Part shown: piece by piece, positions 1 through 8,783 of the stretch | How the letters are laid out: the number at the start of each line of letters is the position of its first letter | Numbering within the stretch: the stretch's first letter is position 1 | DNA from: Nitrospira sp. | GTDB lineage: Bacteria > Nitrospirota > Nitrospiria > Nitrospirales > Nitrospiraceae | DNA length: 64,000 nt | NCBI GenBank assembly: GCA_009594995.1 | Contig: VOPR01000039.1 | Location: 1-64,000, forward strand | Direction: 5' to 3' | Program-made: the position numbers and the translations under genes | Notes under the pieces: generated by a model | What the model was told of the DNA's origin: nothing | The model's input: only the letters and a program-made list of their open reading frames with translations | Databases searched by the model: none

Positions 1-2120
1 AGGTGACAGACCGTTTGACCAAGAGCGTGGCCAGCGGAAGGAGCCTTGAGGACATTGCATCGGGAGCCCATGCAGTCTGGCAGTCCGGTAAATCGGTCAA
101 ACAGAAAGATCCTCTCTCGACCCGTCGGCCCGTGATGCGAGCTCCGGCGTCCGAGGCGCGCAAGGCTCCCCAGGACAAATGGGTGGCGCCTCAACTGGCG
201 ACGCTCGTGACGACTCCTCCGGAAGGAGACGAGTGGGTCCATGAGTTGAAATACGACGGGTATCGTATCCTCTGTCGGGTGAAGGGAACCGGTGTGACGC
301 TGTTGACGAGAAACGGTCATGATTGGACCGGCAAATTGCCGCATATCGCATCGGCCGTCACCGAACTCGCTCTCGAGACAGCCTGGCTGGATGGTGAAGT
401 CGTGGCCTTGCTGCCGGACGGGCGTCTCAGCTTTCAGGCCTTGCAGAATGCGTTCGATGCGGGAGCGGACAGCAATCTCAGATATTTCGTCTTTGACCTG
501 CTGTACCTCAATGGGTACGACCTGCGTCCGATCCCGCTGGTGGAGCGCAAGAAGCTCCTAGCCGCCATCTTTCAGAACAATTCGTCCTCAGCCCTGATCA
601 ACTATAGCGATCACATTGCCGGGAAGGGCGATGTGGCTTTTGCGGAGGCCTGCCGGAATGGGATGGAGGGAATGATCGCGAAACGCGCGGACGCACCGTA
701 CGTGGCGGGGCGGAATCGCAATTGGGTCAAGGTGAAGTGTGGCAGGCGGCAGGAGTTCGTCATCGGGGGATTTACCGATCCTTCGGGTTCACGAAGCGCC
801 TTCGGGGCCTTGCTGCTTGGTGCCTATGACGACAAGGGCCAACTCCGATATGCCGGGCGCACCGGGACGGGATTTTCTCAACGATCTCTCAAGGAACTGC
901 ATACGCGCTTGAAGAAGTTGGAACAAGCAGCACCGGCGTTTGTGAATCCCCCTGGCGGCAGCGAAGGTCGCGGGGTGCATTGGGTCAGGCCGAAACTGGT
1001 TGCGGAGGTGGCCTTTGCCGAATGGACGAATGACGGTCAATTGCGTCAAGCCTCGTTTCAGGGGCTTCGTGAGGATAAAGACCCGCGTGCGGTGGTCCAT
1101 GAGCGGCCTGACTCCAAGATCTCGCGCCACGTGACGCCCGCAACATCTCCGTCGCGGCCGGCACGCCGCAACGGTACACTCACCGGCCGGCCTTCGTCGC
1201 GAATCGACTCATCAGATGGGCCGACGGTTGTCGCTGGTGTGACCCTCACTCATCCGGACCACGTGTTATTTCCCGAGCAGAGCGTCACTAAACTTGCTCT
1301 GGCCCGCTATTACGAATCCGTCAGTGAATGGATTGTGCCGCATCTGCAGGGCCGACCCTTGACCGTGGTTCGTTGCCCGGAGGGGTATACCAAGGAATGT
1401 TTTTACCAGAAACATGCGAACGATCGCATACCCGAGGCCGTTGGGCGGGTGGAAATTGCTGAGGAGGAGGGGACCGCCTCCTATATGGTCGCCGATTCTC
1501 TCGAAGCCTTGGTGGGTCTGGTTCAAATGGGGGTATTGGAACTGCACACGTGGGGAGCGAAGCGGGACAAGCTCGAGCGTCCTGACCGAATGATTCTCGA
1601 CCTCGACCCGGATCCGGCCGTCGAATGGTCGTTGGTTATCGAAGGGGCACAACTGCTGCGCACATTGCTAGATGAATTGGGGCTGATGTCATTTGTGAAG
1701 ACAACGGGCGGCAAGGGGCTGCACATTGCAGTGCCGCTGCAACGTGTCCATACCTGGGATGAGGTCAAGAGCTTTTCGAAAGCACTGGCAGAACATCTCG
1801 CGCGACTGATTCCTGACCGGTTTCTGGCCACGATGTCCAAGCAAAAGCGGAAGGGGAAAATCTACGTCGACTACTTGCGTAACGCGCGAGGTGCGACGGC
1901 CGTCGCTGCGTTCTCCACGCGTGCCCGCCTCGGTGCGCCTCTGTCCGTGCCGATTGCCTGGGATGAATTGTCGGTCGAGATGCGGTCCGACCATTACACG
2001 CTTGGTAACTTGCCGGATCGCCTCCGTGCATTTCGCAAGGATCCATGGAAAGACTACTTTTCCGCGAAGCAAAAAATCACCAACACGATGCTGCGACAGT
2101 TGACCTCATCACGAGAATAA
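1..2120 (+). CDS. ligD: DNA ligase D, 3' part (ligase and polymerase domains), cut by window start
   Basis: ATP-dependent non-homologous end-joining ligase that works with Ku to fill and seal double-strand breaks. The reading frame is already open at the window edge, so the gene begins upstream. The first visible residues match the linker between the 3'-phosphoesterase and ligase domains, so a phosphoesterase domain may lie outside the window (inference). The adenylation motif KYDG, with the nucleophilic Lys near visible residue 83, lies in the ligase domain. From about residue 415 to the end is the LigD polymerase/primase domain, with a DLDP metal-binding motif near residue 530. Order ligase-polymerase is as in Pseudomonas-type LigD. 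No ku gene is seen in the window. Confidence 0.93.
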   Translation, partial: VTDRLTKSVASGRSLEDIASGAHAVWQSGKSVKQKDPLSTRRPVMRAPASEARKAPQDKWVAPQLATLVTTPPEGDEWVHELKYDGYRILCRVKGTGVTLLTRNGHDWTGKLPHIASAVTELALETAWLDGEVVALLPDGRLSFQALQNAFDAGADSNLRYFVFDLLYLNGYDLRPIPLVERKKLLAAIFQNNSSSALINYSDHIAGKGDVAFAEACRNGMEGMIAKRADAPYVAGRNRNWVKVKCGRRQEFVIGGFTDPSGSRSAFGALLLGAYDDKGQLRYAGRTGTGFSQRSLKELHTRLKKLEQAAPAFVNPPGGSEGRGVHWVRPKLVAEVAFAEWTNDGQLRQASFQGLREDKDPRAVVHERPDSKISRHVTPATSPSRPARRNGTLTGRPSSRIDSSDGPTVVAGVTLTHPDHVLFPEQSVTKLALARYYESVSEWIVPHLQGRPLTVVRCPEGYTKECFYQKHANDRIPEAVGRVEIAEEEGTASYMVADSLEALVGLVQMGVLELHTWGAKRDKLERPDRMILDLDPDPAVEWSLVIEGAQLLRTLLDELGLMSFVKTTGGKGLHIAVPLQRVHTWDEVKSFSKALAEHLARLIPDRFLATMSKQKRKGKIYVDYLRNARGATAVAAFSTRARLGAPLSVPIAWDELSVEMRSDHYTLGNLPDRLRAFRKDPWKDYFSAKQKITNTMLRQLTSSRE

Positions 2121-2187
2121 TGGCCAGGGTGCTTTAACCAGGGACCTGGGGGGAGTGCTAGTAGAGCGATTCGTACGGGACTGATAT

Positions 2188-2239
2188 CAGTGATCATGAC
2201 GATCGGTGGAATGATCTACCGAACTATTGACAGTGATCA
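2188..2239. repeat. Two direct repeats CAGTGATCA upstream of the zinc-ribbon gene
   Basis: CAGTGATCA occurs at 2188-2196 and again at 2231-2239, 43 bp apart (about four helical turns), both followed by a short ACGA echo. The first copy overlaps the perfect palindrome ACTGATATCAGT (2180-2191). The position, just ahead of a start codon with a good ribosome-binding site, would suit an operator. No regulator can be named. Confidence 0.25.
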
Positions 2240-2257
2240 CCACGAAAGGAGAACCGT

Positions 2258-2521
2258 ATGAACGCCACCACGATCAACCTTCCAGTGACGGGGAGAACCA
2301 GACATACGACTGCTGCCGTTCAGCGCGAATCATGCCGGTGCATCCGCTGCGGCGGATTTCTGGTCGATGAACGGTGCATGGATATCGGAGAAAGCCTGGG
2401 AGGCTATTGGTTCATAGCCATGCGTTGTGTGCAATGCGGCGATATCATCGACGAGGTGATTCTGCGGAATCGCTATGCGAATCTCGCAACCGTTCAAACC
2501 GAGGTCGTACGTGCGGCGTGA
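2258..2521 (+). CDS. Small zinc-ribbon protein, function unknown
   Basis: An 87-residue protein with two CxxC pairs (CIRC near residue 28 and CVQC near residue 60) spaced as in a zinc ribbon. It has no signal peptide and no membrane segment. The ATG is preceded by AAAGGAG at a normal distance, which supports the start. It stands alone between ligD and a convergent gene. The fold suggests metal binding, perhaps nucleic-acid or protein contact, but no specific role can be given. Confidence 0.65.
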   Translation: MNATTINLPVTGRTRHTTAAVQRESCRCIRCGGFLVDERCMDIGESLGGYWFIAMRCVQCGDIIDEVILRNRYANLATVQTEVVRAA

Positions 2522-2703
2522 GACTGCTTAGTCTCGTCTAAAGCGGAAGGTGTCCTCGGTGCGAAGCAGTCGTGGACTTCCGTGAGCCACGATTGATAGG
2601 GCAGTATCTCGGCGAGCAATGGTGAGGCAGGTTGTTGAGTATCCCGCATTGTTTGAGAATGGGGATGCCTGCTCCCGGAACGTCTCTTCTCGCGAGGGAT
2701 GTT

Positions 2704-3075
2704 TTACACTGGAAATGCCATCGTGCTGAACAGGGCGTTTTCAGCCTGACGTGAATCCAGACGGGTATGTTGTACGACGATGCGCACATTGGAGTCGATG
2801 AGGCTGGCATAGTCCGTATCGACCGGAATCGGCGCGGGATCAGTCAAATCATTGAAGCGGACATGTTTGGTACGACGGGCTGGGACTGCGATGAGATAGG
2901 GCCCGACCGGTTCGCGGTCTGCATAGAAGATCGTGATTTGGACCTTCGCATCCTGATCCGAGGTGTTGAGAATACACAGGGTCTCATGGCTGGTCATCTG
3001 CGGTTCCGGCCCATGGCTTGCGGGCGGAATGTAGCCTTCCGCTATCACCCACCTCCGTCGACCAATCGGTTCCAT
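2704..3075 (-). CDS. Sensory rhodopsin transducer (ASRT) family protein
   Basis: The 123-residue protein closely resembles the soluble Anabaena sensory rhodopsin transducer. The signature stretches WVIAEGYIPP near the N terminus, SHETLCILN, PVGPYLIAVPARRTKHVRFN and the C-terminal VVQHTRLDSRQAEN are all recognisable. In Anabaena the tetrameric beta-sandwich protein binds the cytoplasmic face of a sensory rhodopsin and can bind DNA. No rhodopsin gene is visible in this window, so here it may act with another partner, perhaps as a ligand-binding or regulatory protein. AAGGA lies about 9 nt before the ATG. The family call is firm; the role here is not known. Confidence 0.88.
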   Translation of the reverse strand: MEPIGRRRWVIAEGYIPPASHGPEPQMTSHETLCILNTSDQDAKVQITIFYADREPVGPYLIAVPARRTKHVRFNDLTDPAPIPVDTDYASLIDSNVRIVVQHTRLDSRQAENALFSTMAFPV

Positions 3076-3120
3076 AGCTGTCTTGTCCTTCTGCCTGGGT
3101 GATAGAGGCTGTTGAGACTT

Positions 3121-4872
3121 CTACACCACTTCCCGGATTTTGCTTTCGAGCAACGATGTAAGAATGTCCCAACGATCATCCTGGCCCTTCGCCAGGGCCT
3201 TGGCCAATTGCCAGGCTTGCGCAGTCGTGATTTTTCCCGGCAATGGGGGTTCGAGGGGATCGATCACGGCCTGAACCACCACAGGCCCGGGGATTGCGAA
3301 GGCTTGCCGAAGGACGTCGCGAACCTGGCGAGGATCTTCGACGGTCAACCCTGTCGCCCCGCAGGCCTGGGCGAAGGCCGCAAAATCAATCGGCTGAAGC
3401 TCGACGCCGTACTGCGGGTTCCCTTCGAATGCCAATTGCTCCCACTTGATCATGCCGAGCAAATTGTTCTTCAGCACGATGATTTTCACCGGCAGGGCAT
3501 ATTTCACCAGCGTGGCCAATTCGCCCATCAACATCGTGAATCCGCCGTCACCGGCGAGACAGACGATCTGTCGTCCCGGATAAGCGATACCGGCCCCCAG
3601 ACTGTAGGGAAGACCGTTTCCCATCGAGGCCAGGGTGCCCGAAGCGGAAAACTCCATGTCGCCTCGTATCCGGATATGCCTGGCCGCCCAGGTGGTGACG
3701 CTGCCTGTATCGCAACAAATGATGGCATCGTCGTCCAGGAATTCATTCAGGGCGCGCACGACGACCTGTGGCTTGAGCGGGGAGTCCATTCTGGTGCCAC
3801 GCTCCTCCATCAACTCATTCCACTGTGCCATGCGGGTCTGGGCGGTTTCGAGAAAACTGCGATCCGCCTTCTTTTCCAGGAGAGGGAGCAGGGCGCGGAG
3901 CACATCCCAGCAATGTCCGACCAGTCCCACTTCAACAGGATATCGGAGGCCGATGCGCGCGGCATCCAGATCGATCTGGACGCCTCGTGCTTGACCCGGC
4001 TTCGGGTAAAACTCCAGATAGGGAAAGCTAGTGCCGGCGATGATCAGCGTGTCGCATTCCTCCAGAACCTCTTGCGAGGGGGCGGTACCGAGCAGCCCGA
4101 TGCCGCCAGTGGTGAGTGGATGGTCATCCGGGACCAACGCCTTGCCGAGCAGGGGCTTGACGATCGGCGCGCCGAGGAGCTCGGCCAGTTGCAGCACTTC
4201 TGATTTTGCGCCCAAACAGCCGCGCCCGGCCAGGATGGCGATCTTGGAGCCTGCATTGATGAGAGCGGCGGCCTTGTCGAGCAGTGCCCGTGATGGCAGG
4301 GGCAGCGGGTCACTGTACAGATCGCCGCTATGGCCGGGTATGTTGGCCTTGGACCTATGCTCCTCCACGCTCCAATCCTGAATGTCTTTTGGGATGGTGA
4401 TATGTGCAACCGTGCGTCTGGAGATGGCCGTCTTGATCGCTTCATCGACCACGTTGCCGAGGTGTGTCGGGCTCATCACCCTCTGACTGTAGGCGGCAAC
4501 ATCCATACAGAGTCGGTCGAGGTCTACGTCCTGCTGATAATGGGTCCCGATCAGATCGTGAAAGGTGTGCCCGGTAATGGCAAGAACCGGCTGTCCGTCA
4601 CACTTCGCATCGTACAATCCATTCAGGAGGTGGATGCCTCCCGGTCCTGATGTCGCCAGACAGACACCCAACCGCCGCGTGAATTTCGCATAGCCGCACG
4701 CTGCGAACGCGGCTGATTCTTCATGTCGAACGAGCACCAATTTGATCTTGTCCTGGCGGGTTCGCAGGGCTTCGTAAATGCCGTTGATGCCGTCGCCCGG
4801 GAGACTGAAGATGGTATCCACACCCCAGTCGATCAGTCTTTCGATGAGCAGGTCTGCCACGGTCGTCGTCAT
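3121..4872 (-). CDS. Thiamine-pyrophosphate enzyme, pyruvate dehydrogenase (quinone)/oxidase-like
   Basis: A 583-residue member of the TPP-dependent acetolactate synthase/pyruvate oxidase superfamily, nearest in layout to PoxB, which oxidises pyruvate to acetate and CO2 and passes electrons to quinone. The N-terminal domain has the activating Glu in an RHEES motif near residue 53. The central domain is the FAD-type domain. The C-terminal domain carries the GDGG...NN TPP/Mg motif. The start chosen is the second of two adjacent ATGs, 6 nt after AAAGGA. The upstream permease gene ends a few nt before, so the two are probably cotranscribed. Acetolactate synthase is less likely given the sequence style, but substrate is not proven. 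Confidence 0.8.
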   Translation of the reverse strand: MTTTVADLLIERLIDWGVDTIFSLPGDGINGIYEALRTRQDKIKLVLVRHEESAAFAACGYAKFTRRLGVCLATSGPGGIHLLNGLYDAKCDGQPVLAITGHTFHDLIGTHYQQDVDLDRLCMDVAAYSQRVMSPTHLGNVVDEAIKTAISRRTVAHITIPKDIQDWSVEEHRSKANIPGHSGDLYSDPLPLPSRALLDKAAALINAGSKIAILAGRGCLGAKSEVLQLAELLGAPIVKPLLGKALVPDDHPLTTGGIGLLGTAPSQEVLEECDTLIIAGTSFPYLEFYPKPGQARGVQIDLDAARIGLRYPVEVGLVGHCWDVLRALLPLLEKKADRSFLETAQTRMAQWNELMEERGTRMDSPLKPQVVVRALNEFLDDDAIICCDTGSVTTWAARHIRIRGDMEFSASGTLASMGNGLPYSLGAGIAYPGRQIVCLAGDGGFTMLMGELATLVKYALPVKIIVLKNNLLGMIKWEQLAFEGNPQYGVELQPIDFAAFAQACGATGLTVEDPRQVRDVLRQAFAIPGPVVVQAVIDPLEPPLPGKITTAQAWQLAKALAKGQDDRWDILTSLLESKIREVV

Positions 4873-4883
4873 CATGAGTCCTT

Positions 4884-6050
4884 TCACTGATCAAAGGCAG
4901 GGGAGGGTGCGGCGGCGCTTCGCTCCAGGCGCGGGAGCACGAGTTCCTGCACCAGGATCTTGATACATGCGGCCAGGGGGATCGCCAGCAACAGTCCATA
5001 AAATCCTCCCAGGGCGCCGCCAATGAAGACGACGATCAGAACGGTCACGGCGTTCATCTCCATGGATTGGCTTTGCACCCAGGGGGTCAACAGCCAGCTC
5101 TCAATGAATTGCACCACCAGGTAGGCGACCGATGGCCACACGACGATGGTCATCAGGTCGAAGCTACCGGTCTCAGAGCTGAACCCATCCAGATATTTCA
5201 GCAGAATGGCCAACGGCCAGCCGATGAGCGAAGCGTAGGGAATGATGGTGAGAATGCCGGTGATCAGACCGAGCAGAAACCAATAGCGGATGCCGGTAAG
5301 GGCCCATCCTGCAGAGTAAAGCACCGCAGAGGCGAGGGCGATCGTCAAACGGCCCCGGAAGAACCCGCTGACGGCATGATCCATTCTGCGCACGATGTGG
5401 CGTGCCCTGGGGCGATAGTTCGCGGGAATGTAGCGCCGGAGTTGTGCGAGGGCACTATCGAATTGCCAGGCAAAAAAGAAAAAATAGATCGGGATCAAGA
5501 CCAGGGCAAGGGTCACGTCGGCCGTCGTACCGATCACGGCTCCGAGTACGCCGAATGCCTGTCCGGTGCCGGAAAAAATTGGTTTCAGAATCGAAAGGGG
5601 ATCATCCCTGAGGTTCGTGGCAATGGTCGACAGTGGTTCGGAAAAATCTCCAAGCGTAACGTGGTACTGTTTCGCAATGCTCTGAAGGTAACCCGGCACT
5701 CGTTCTGCGAAGGATTGCACCTGTTCAGCGAGGAGCGGCCCCAGCCATGTCACGAGACCGCCCAGCATGAGGGCCGACACGAAGAGCACGACGGAAATCG
5801 TGACCGGGCGCGGCACATGCCATCCCGATTCGGCTCGCCTGATCACCGGGTTGACCAGGTAGGCGAGGAGGAGTGCAATGAGTACGGGAGTAAATACGCC
5901 TCGCAGGTAATAGCCGAACCAGAGGAGGAAAAGAATACCGCCCAGCCAAAGCAGGTCGCGTACCGGGGTGATCTCCCACAAGTGGCGCTCTGCCACGGGA
6001 GTGTGAGGCCGTTCTTGCTCCGGCAATCGGGAGGTCTCGTCAGGAATCAT
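4884..6050 (-). CDS. AI-2E family transporter (PerM-like permease)
   Basis: About 388 residues with several strongly hydrophobic segments: two near residues 25-60, further ones around 150-210 and a large block to residue 380. The pattern and the PYASLIGWPLA and GGALGGFYGLLLAIPLAA stretches match the AI-2E transporter (formerly UPF0118) family. Members export diverse small molecules or ions; the autoinducer role applies only to a few. ATG at 6050 follows AGGA at fair spacing; a GTG at 6071 in the same frame is the alternative. It lies directly upstream of the PoxB-like gene. Confidence 0.85.
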   Translation of the reverse strand: MIPDETSRLPEQERPHTPVAERHLWEITPVRDLLWLGGILFLLWFGYYLRGVFTPVLIALLLAYLVNPVIRRAESGWHVPRPVTISVVLFVSALMLGGLVTWLGPLLAEQVQSFAERVPGYLQSIAKQYHVTLGDFSEPLSTIATNLRDDPLSILKPIFSGTGQAFGVLGAVIGTTADVTLALVLIPIYFFFFAWQFDSALAQLRRYIPANYRPRARHIVRRMDHAVSGFFRGRLTIALASAVLYSAGWALTGIRYWFLLGLITGILTIIPYASLIGWPLAILLKYLDGFSSETGSFDLMTIVVWPSVAYLVVQFIESWLLTPWVQSQSMEMNAVTVLIVVFIGGALGGFYGLLLAIPLAACIKILVQELVLPRLERSAAAPSPAFDQ

Positions 6051-6098
6051 CTCGACATATCCTGGTTTCACGGCAGTCTCTGCTCCTTCTATCCGAGC

Positions 6099-7037
6099 TT
6101 ATATTTCAATGTTCGAAGGTATCGGAGGCGTCTGCTTGCGCCGGCTTGAGGAAGATCGAAGCGCTGATGCCGCATGCTCGATCTGCGCATTGATTTCGCC
6201 TCCGAGCAAAATCACCACTCCCGTCAGATAAAGCCAGAGCATCAGGACGATGACACCCGCGATCGAACCGTAGGCGGCGTTGTAGTTGCCGAAGTGATCG
6301 ACGTAGGCTTTAAACCCTAACGAGAGACCCATCCAGAGAGCGACGGCGAACACCGAGCCTGGCGTCACCCACCGCCAGTCATGTTCCACATTGGGGCAGA
6401 CCGCATAAATGATGGCGAGCGCCAGCAGCATCAAAGTTACAGCGACCGGCCACTGCAACACATTCCAGCCCAGAAGAAATAACCACCCGAGCCCCACGAT
6501 ATCGGCAATCCACTCGCCGATGCGTGCGCCATACAAAACCAATGTAATAGAGACGATGATGAACGCAGCAAGGCCGATGGTCAGAAGGGCGGCGATGAGA
6601 CGGACTTTCCAGTAAGGCCGGCTTTCCTCGGCATCGTACACCACATTGAGCGACTCCATGATCGCGGTCACGCCGCTGGAAGAAGCCCACAGCGCTCCCA
6701 GAAGGCCGAGAGAAAGGATGTCACCGCCGCTGCCGGTCACAACATTGTCGAGATATTTCTGCAGCAAAGACAGCGCATCGGCCGGCAAGACCGTCCGCAG
6801 GTATGTCATCAACTCCGGTAGCACCTGCTCGAGCGGGAGGAGGCCTAGAAGCGCGGTTAGAAACAGCAACGCCGGAAAGAGAGCCAGGAGAAAGTAATAG
6901 GCCAACTGCGCGGCCCGCCCAAGAATTTCGTCTTTCTGGCTCACGCTCCACAGGCGTTGCGCCAGCTCTTTCCATCCCAACCCGCCGAGCTTCCAGGGAT
7001 TCCACCGCGGGGATGCACTGGTCAGCGAAGCGGACAC
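6099..7037 (-). CDS. YihY/BrkB family inner-membrane protein
   Basis: A 312-residue polytopic membrane protein of the YihY/virulence factor BrkB family (once called RNase BN). Typical marks are the N-terminal RAAQLAYYFLLALFPALLFL segment, the central SSGVTAIMESLN motif and the YGSIAGVIVLMLWLYLTG segment near the C terminus. The reading frame is open for 55 more codons upstream, but GTG at 7037 has a perfect AGGAGG 4 nt before it, so this start is preferred. It is the last gene of a leftward run of envelope proteins. The biochemical function of the family is not settled. Confidence 0.85.
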   Translation of the reverse strand: MSASLTSASPRWNPWKLGGLGWKELAQRLWSVSQKDEILGRAAQLAYYFLLALFPALLFLTALLGLLPLEQVLPELMTYLRTVLPADALSLLQKYLDNVVTGSGGDILSLGLLGALWASSSGVTAIMESLNVVYDAEESRPYWKVRLIAALLTIGLAAFIIVSITLVLYGARIGEWIADIVGLGWLFLLGWNVLQWPVAVTLMLLALAIIYAVCPNVEHDWRWVTPGSVFAVALWMGLSLGFKAYVDHFGNYNAAYGSIAGVIVLMLWLYLTGVVILLGGEINAQIEHAASALRSSSSRRKQTPPIPSNIEI

Positions 7038-7192
7038 TCTACCTCCTGTGAACTCACCGGGGCGACATGCCAACCGGGTATCCATCTTTGTCGCCCTCGG
7101 TCGCAGGCTTCCACGAGTCCGCATGGGAAACGGGGCGCCGTTCCGTAAAACCTGCTCATGCGACGAGAGGAGGAGCAGGTGCCCAAACGTAG

Positions 7193-7909
7193 TCAGGAGC
7201 AAGACTGAGCAGCCGACTCGCAGGAATGCCCTGTTCTGCTGCCAGGTTGCGATTCCGATGAGGCAGCGCTCCCTTGAGGTTTTTCTGCGTCCTTCCCCTG
7301 AGAGGCTAGGGTGACTCCAAGAGATCGCGCGATTTCTGGCAGCAGTTTGCCCGCCAATTCCAGGACCATGGAACGACCTGCCTGCATCAAGGCGTTCTTA
7401 GCTTGGTCTGAATCTGTCCCTAATTCTCGACTGATCGTTTCCCAGATGCTCTGACGGTGCCTTGGTTCTTGCCTGGGACGTGCCCGCGACGGGTCAGGGT
7501 AATACTCATAAATGCCTTCGGAGCCATTGGCAGCGGCTCCGCGGCGGGTTGGTTCCGGCATCACTCTCGACGCGTGGGCTCCGGGTGGGTAGTAGGCATA
7601 GACGCCCCGTTGCGCGCGCGCGCGCGATTCCAGCAGTCCTATCGCATAGCCGGCGCAGATGGCACCGCCCAGCATGAGCCAGGGGTAATCATCCACCTTG
7701 TGAATGGGGTCCAACGCCGCTTTCGTTTTGTCCACCAAATGGGTCACGCTCTCGGTTCCCTCATTGAGCATGCGCGAAAATTTCATTGTGGCTCCCTCCG
7801 CCGTATCTTTGATGCGTTGTTCCAATAGCTCGATTTTCTCGGCAATGTCGATTCTGGTCTCGACGATGTCTTTCAGGTCTTGGTCGATAGCAGCTGTTCT
7901 TTGATCCAT
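7193..7909 (-). CDS. Hypothetical envelope-associated helical protein
   Basis: A 238-residue protein with a polar coiled-coil-like N-terminal region (residues 1-75), a short glycine-rich hydrophobic segment around residue 85-100 (WLMLGGAICAGYAIGLL), then a charged, low-complexity tail with two YYP repeats. It overlaps the 3' end of the upstream holin-X-like gene by 37 nt. ATG at 7909 follows GAAGGAAG. The layout is that of DUF883/YqjD-like proteins, which associate with the inner membrane and ribosomes, but similarity is too weak for a firm family name. It belongs with the two genes upstream in one leftward operon. Confidence 0.6.
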   Translation of the reverse strand: MDQRTAAIDQDLKDIVETRIDIAEKIELLEQRIKDTAEGATMKFSRMLNEGTESVTHLVDKTKAALDPIHKVDDYPWLMLGGAICAGYAIGLLESRARAQRGVYAYYPPGAHASRVMPEPTRRGAAANGSEGIYEYYPDPSRARPRQEPRHRQSIWETISRELGTDSDQAKNALMQAGRSMVLELAGKLLPEIARSLGVTLASQGKDAEKPQGSAASSESQPGSRTGHSCESAAQSCS

Positions 7910-8280
7910 CTGGCATCTTCCTTCAATGAGTGAAAGGTGCGGAATGGCCAGAGCCGAATCGAGGCTCCGACGGTGACGAGTCGAGACAAAAACAGGCCGC
8001 TTCCAGCGGCGGACACACAGCCGACGATGCCGTAGCAGGCCCACAGGGGCAGGCCACTGTAGGCGTGAAGCCAATGCACCAGCATCATCAGGAGGAACAG
8101 GGCCCCCAAGAGACCCAGTATGATGCCGACGCCGGCGTGGACGAATCCTCTGGAGACTTTGTTCAGCTCATGCTGCATCTCGTGCCGCGCGAGCTGCACT
8201 TCCTGGGCAAACAAGCGCCGCAAATCTTCAACGAGACCTGTCATGAGCGCAGCAATAGAAATCGGATGGGGATTTTCCAT
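7873..8280 (-). CDS. Phage holin-X-like (PF07332-type) membrane protein
   Basis: The 135-residue protein has an amphipathic N-terminal helix (LMTGLVEDLRRLFAQEVQLAR) followed by two transmembrane helices around residues 52-78 and 83-105. This is the layout of the putative holin-X/DUF1469 (YqjE-like) family, found in operons with DUF883 proteins. No phage genes are nearby, so a lysis role is unlikely; an envelope or osmotic stress role is more plausible. ATG at 8280 follows AGGACGACACCT. It sits between the helical tail-anchored protein upstream and the hypothetical helical protein downstream. Confidence 0.7.
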   Translation of the reverse strand: MENPHPISIAALMTGLVEDLRRLFAQEVQLARHEMQHELNKVSRGFVHAGVGIILGLLGALFLLMMLVHWLHAYSGLPLWACYGIVGCVSAAGSGLFLSRLVTVGASIRLWPFRTFHSLKEDARWIKEQLLSTKT

Positions 8281-8297
8281 AGGTGTCGTCCTATTTG

Positions 8298-8639
8298 TTA
8301 GTCGGGGCGGGCACGAGATAACAGATACCCACATCCCAATCCCAGCAGGAGCGATTGCAGCGGGTAGCGTCGAATCAGTACCTCAAGATCCTCGACGACT
8401 CCCCCGATGCCCTGTTGTTGTAGATACGCAGAAGTCTGTTTCACCTTCCGCGCCACAGAATCCGCTGCTTCACCGGCTTCGGGAAGGTGCTCACGCAGAC
8501 GATCTGCCGCGGATTCCACTGCCTCGCCCGCACGTTTGGCTGTCTTCTCAGCGGAGGCCAATCCTTCGTGGAGGCTGTCTTTGATAGCGGTGCCGGCTTC
8601 CTTAGCTTGGTCTTCTAAACGAGTGTTATGCTGTTCCAT
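8298..8639 (-). CDS. DUF883/YqjD-like tail-anchored helical protein
   Basis: A 113-residue, Ala/Glu-rich protein that is almost wholly helical and ends in a short hydrophobic segment (LQSLLLGLGCGYLLSRA) suited to tail-anchoring in the inner membrane, as in the YqjD/ElaB/DUF883 group that binds ribosomes in stationary phase. The second ATG of an ATGATG pair is chosen because GAGGAGG then stands 5 nt upstream. It is the first gene of a leftward operon, and a palindromic motif shared with the gene at 12290 lies about 85 nt upstream. The family assignment is by architecture. Confidence 0.65.
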   Translation of the reverse strand: MEQHNTRLEDQAKEAGTAIKDSLHEGLASAEKTAKRAGEAVESAADRLREHLPEAGEAADSVARKVKQTSAYLQQQGIGGVVEDLEVLIRRYPLQSLLLGLGCGYLLSRARPD

Positions 8640-8726
8640 CATCCCTCCTCATCCATACCCTAACGGCCGCTGGTTGTTGGCGAAATGGCTCCCAGCGTCA
8701 GACTAGCCCTCTCCATAAAGCACTTG

Positions 8727-8747
8727 AACTGGGCAGAGCCCTAGTCC
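8727..8747 (-). promoter_or_regulatory. Shared palindromic motif upstream of the DUF883-like gene
   Basis: Read on the minus strand the site is GGACTAGGGC, then TC, then TGCC-C-AGTT. A second copy, with 18 of 21 positions equal, lies at 12751-12771 upstream of the YtxH-like gene. The motif is an imperfect inverted repeat (ACTAGGGC against GCCYAGT). It stands about 85 nt before the start codon, so it could bind a NarL/FixJ-type or other dimeric regulator. This is inference from two copies. Confidence 0.35.
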
Positions 8748-8783
8748 GAGACCAAGAGATTTTGGGGGTCGAGCCAGAGCCTG

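Noticed and set aside
3112..4203. Long plus-strand open frame (363 codons) opposite the PoxB-like gene
   Set aside because: It mirrors codon structure of the minus-strand enzyme, has no recognisable domain and no ribosome-binding site.
5067..6149. Plus-strand open frame of 360 codons
   Set aside because: Opposite the AI-2E permease; no domain and Gln/Glu-rich pattern typical of antisense translation.
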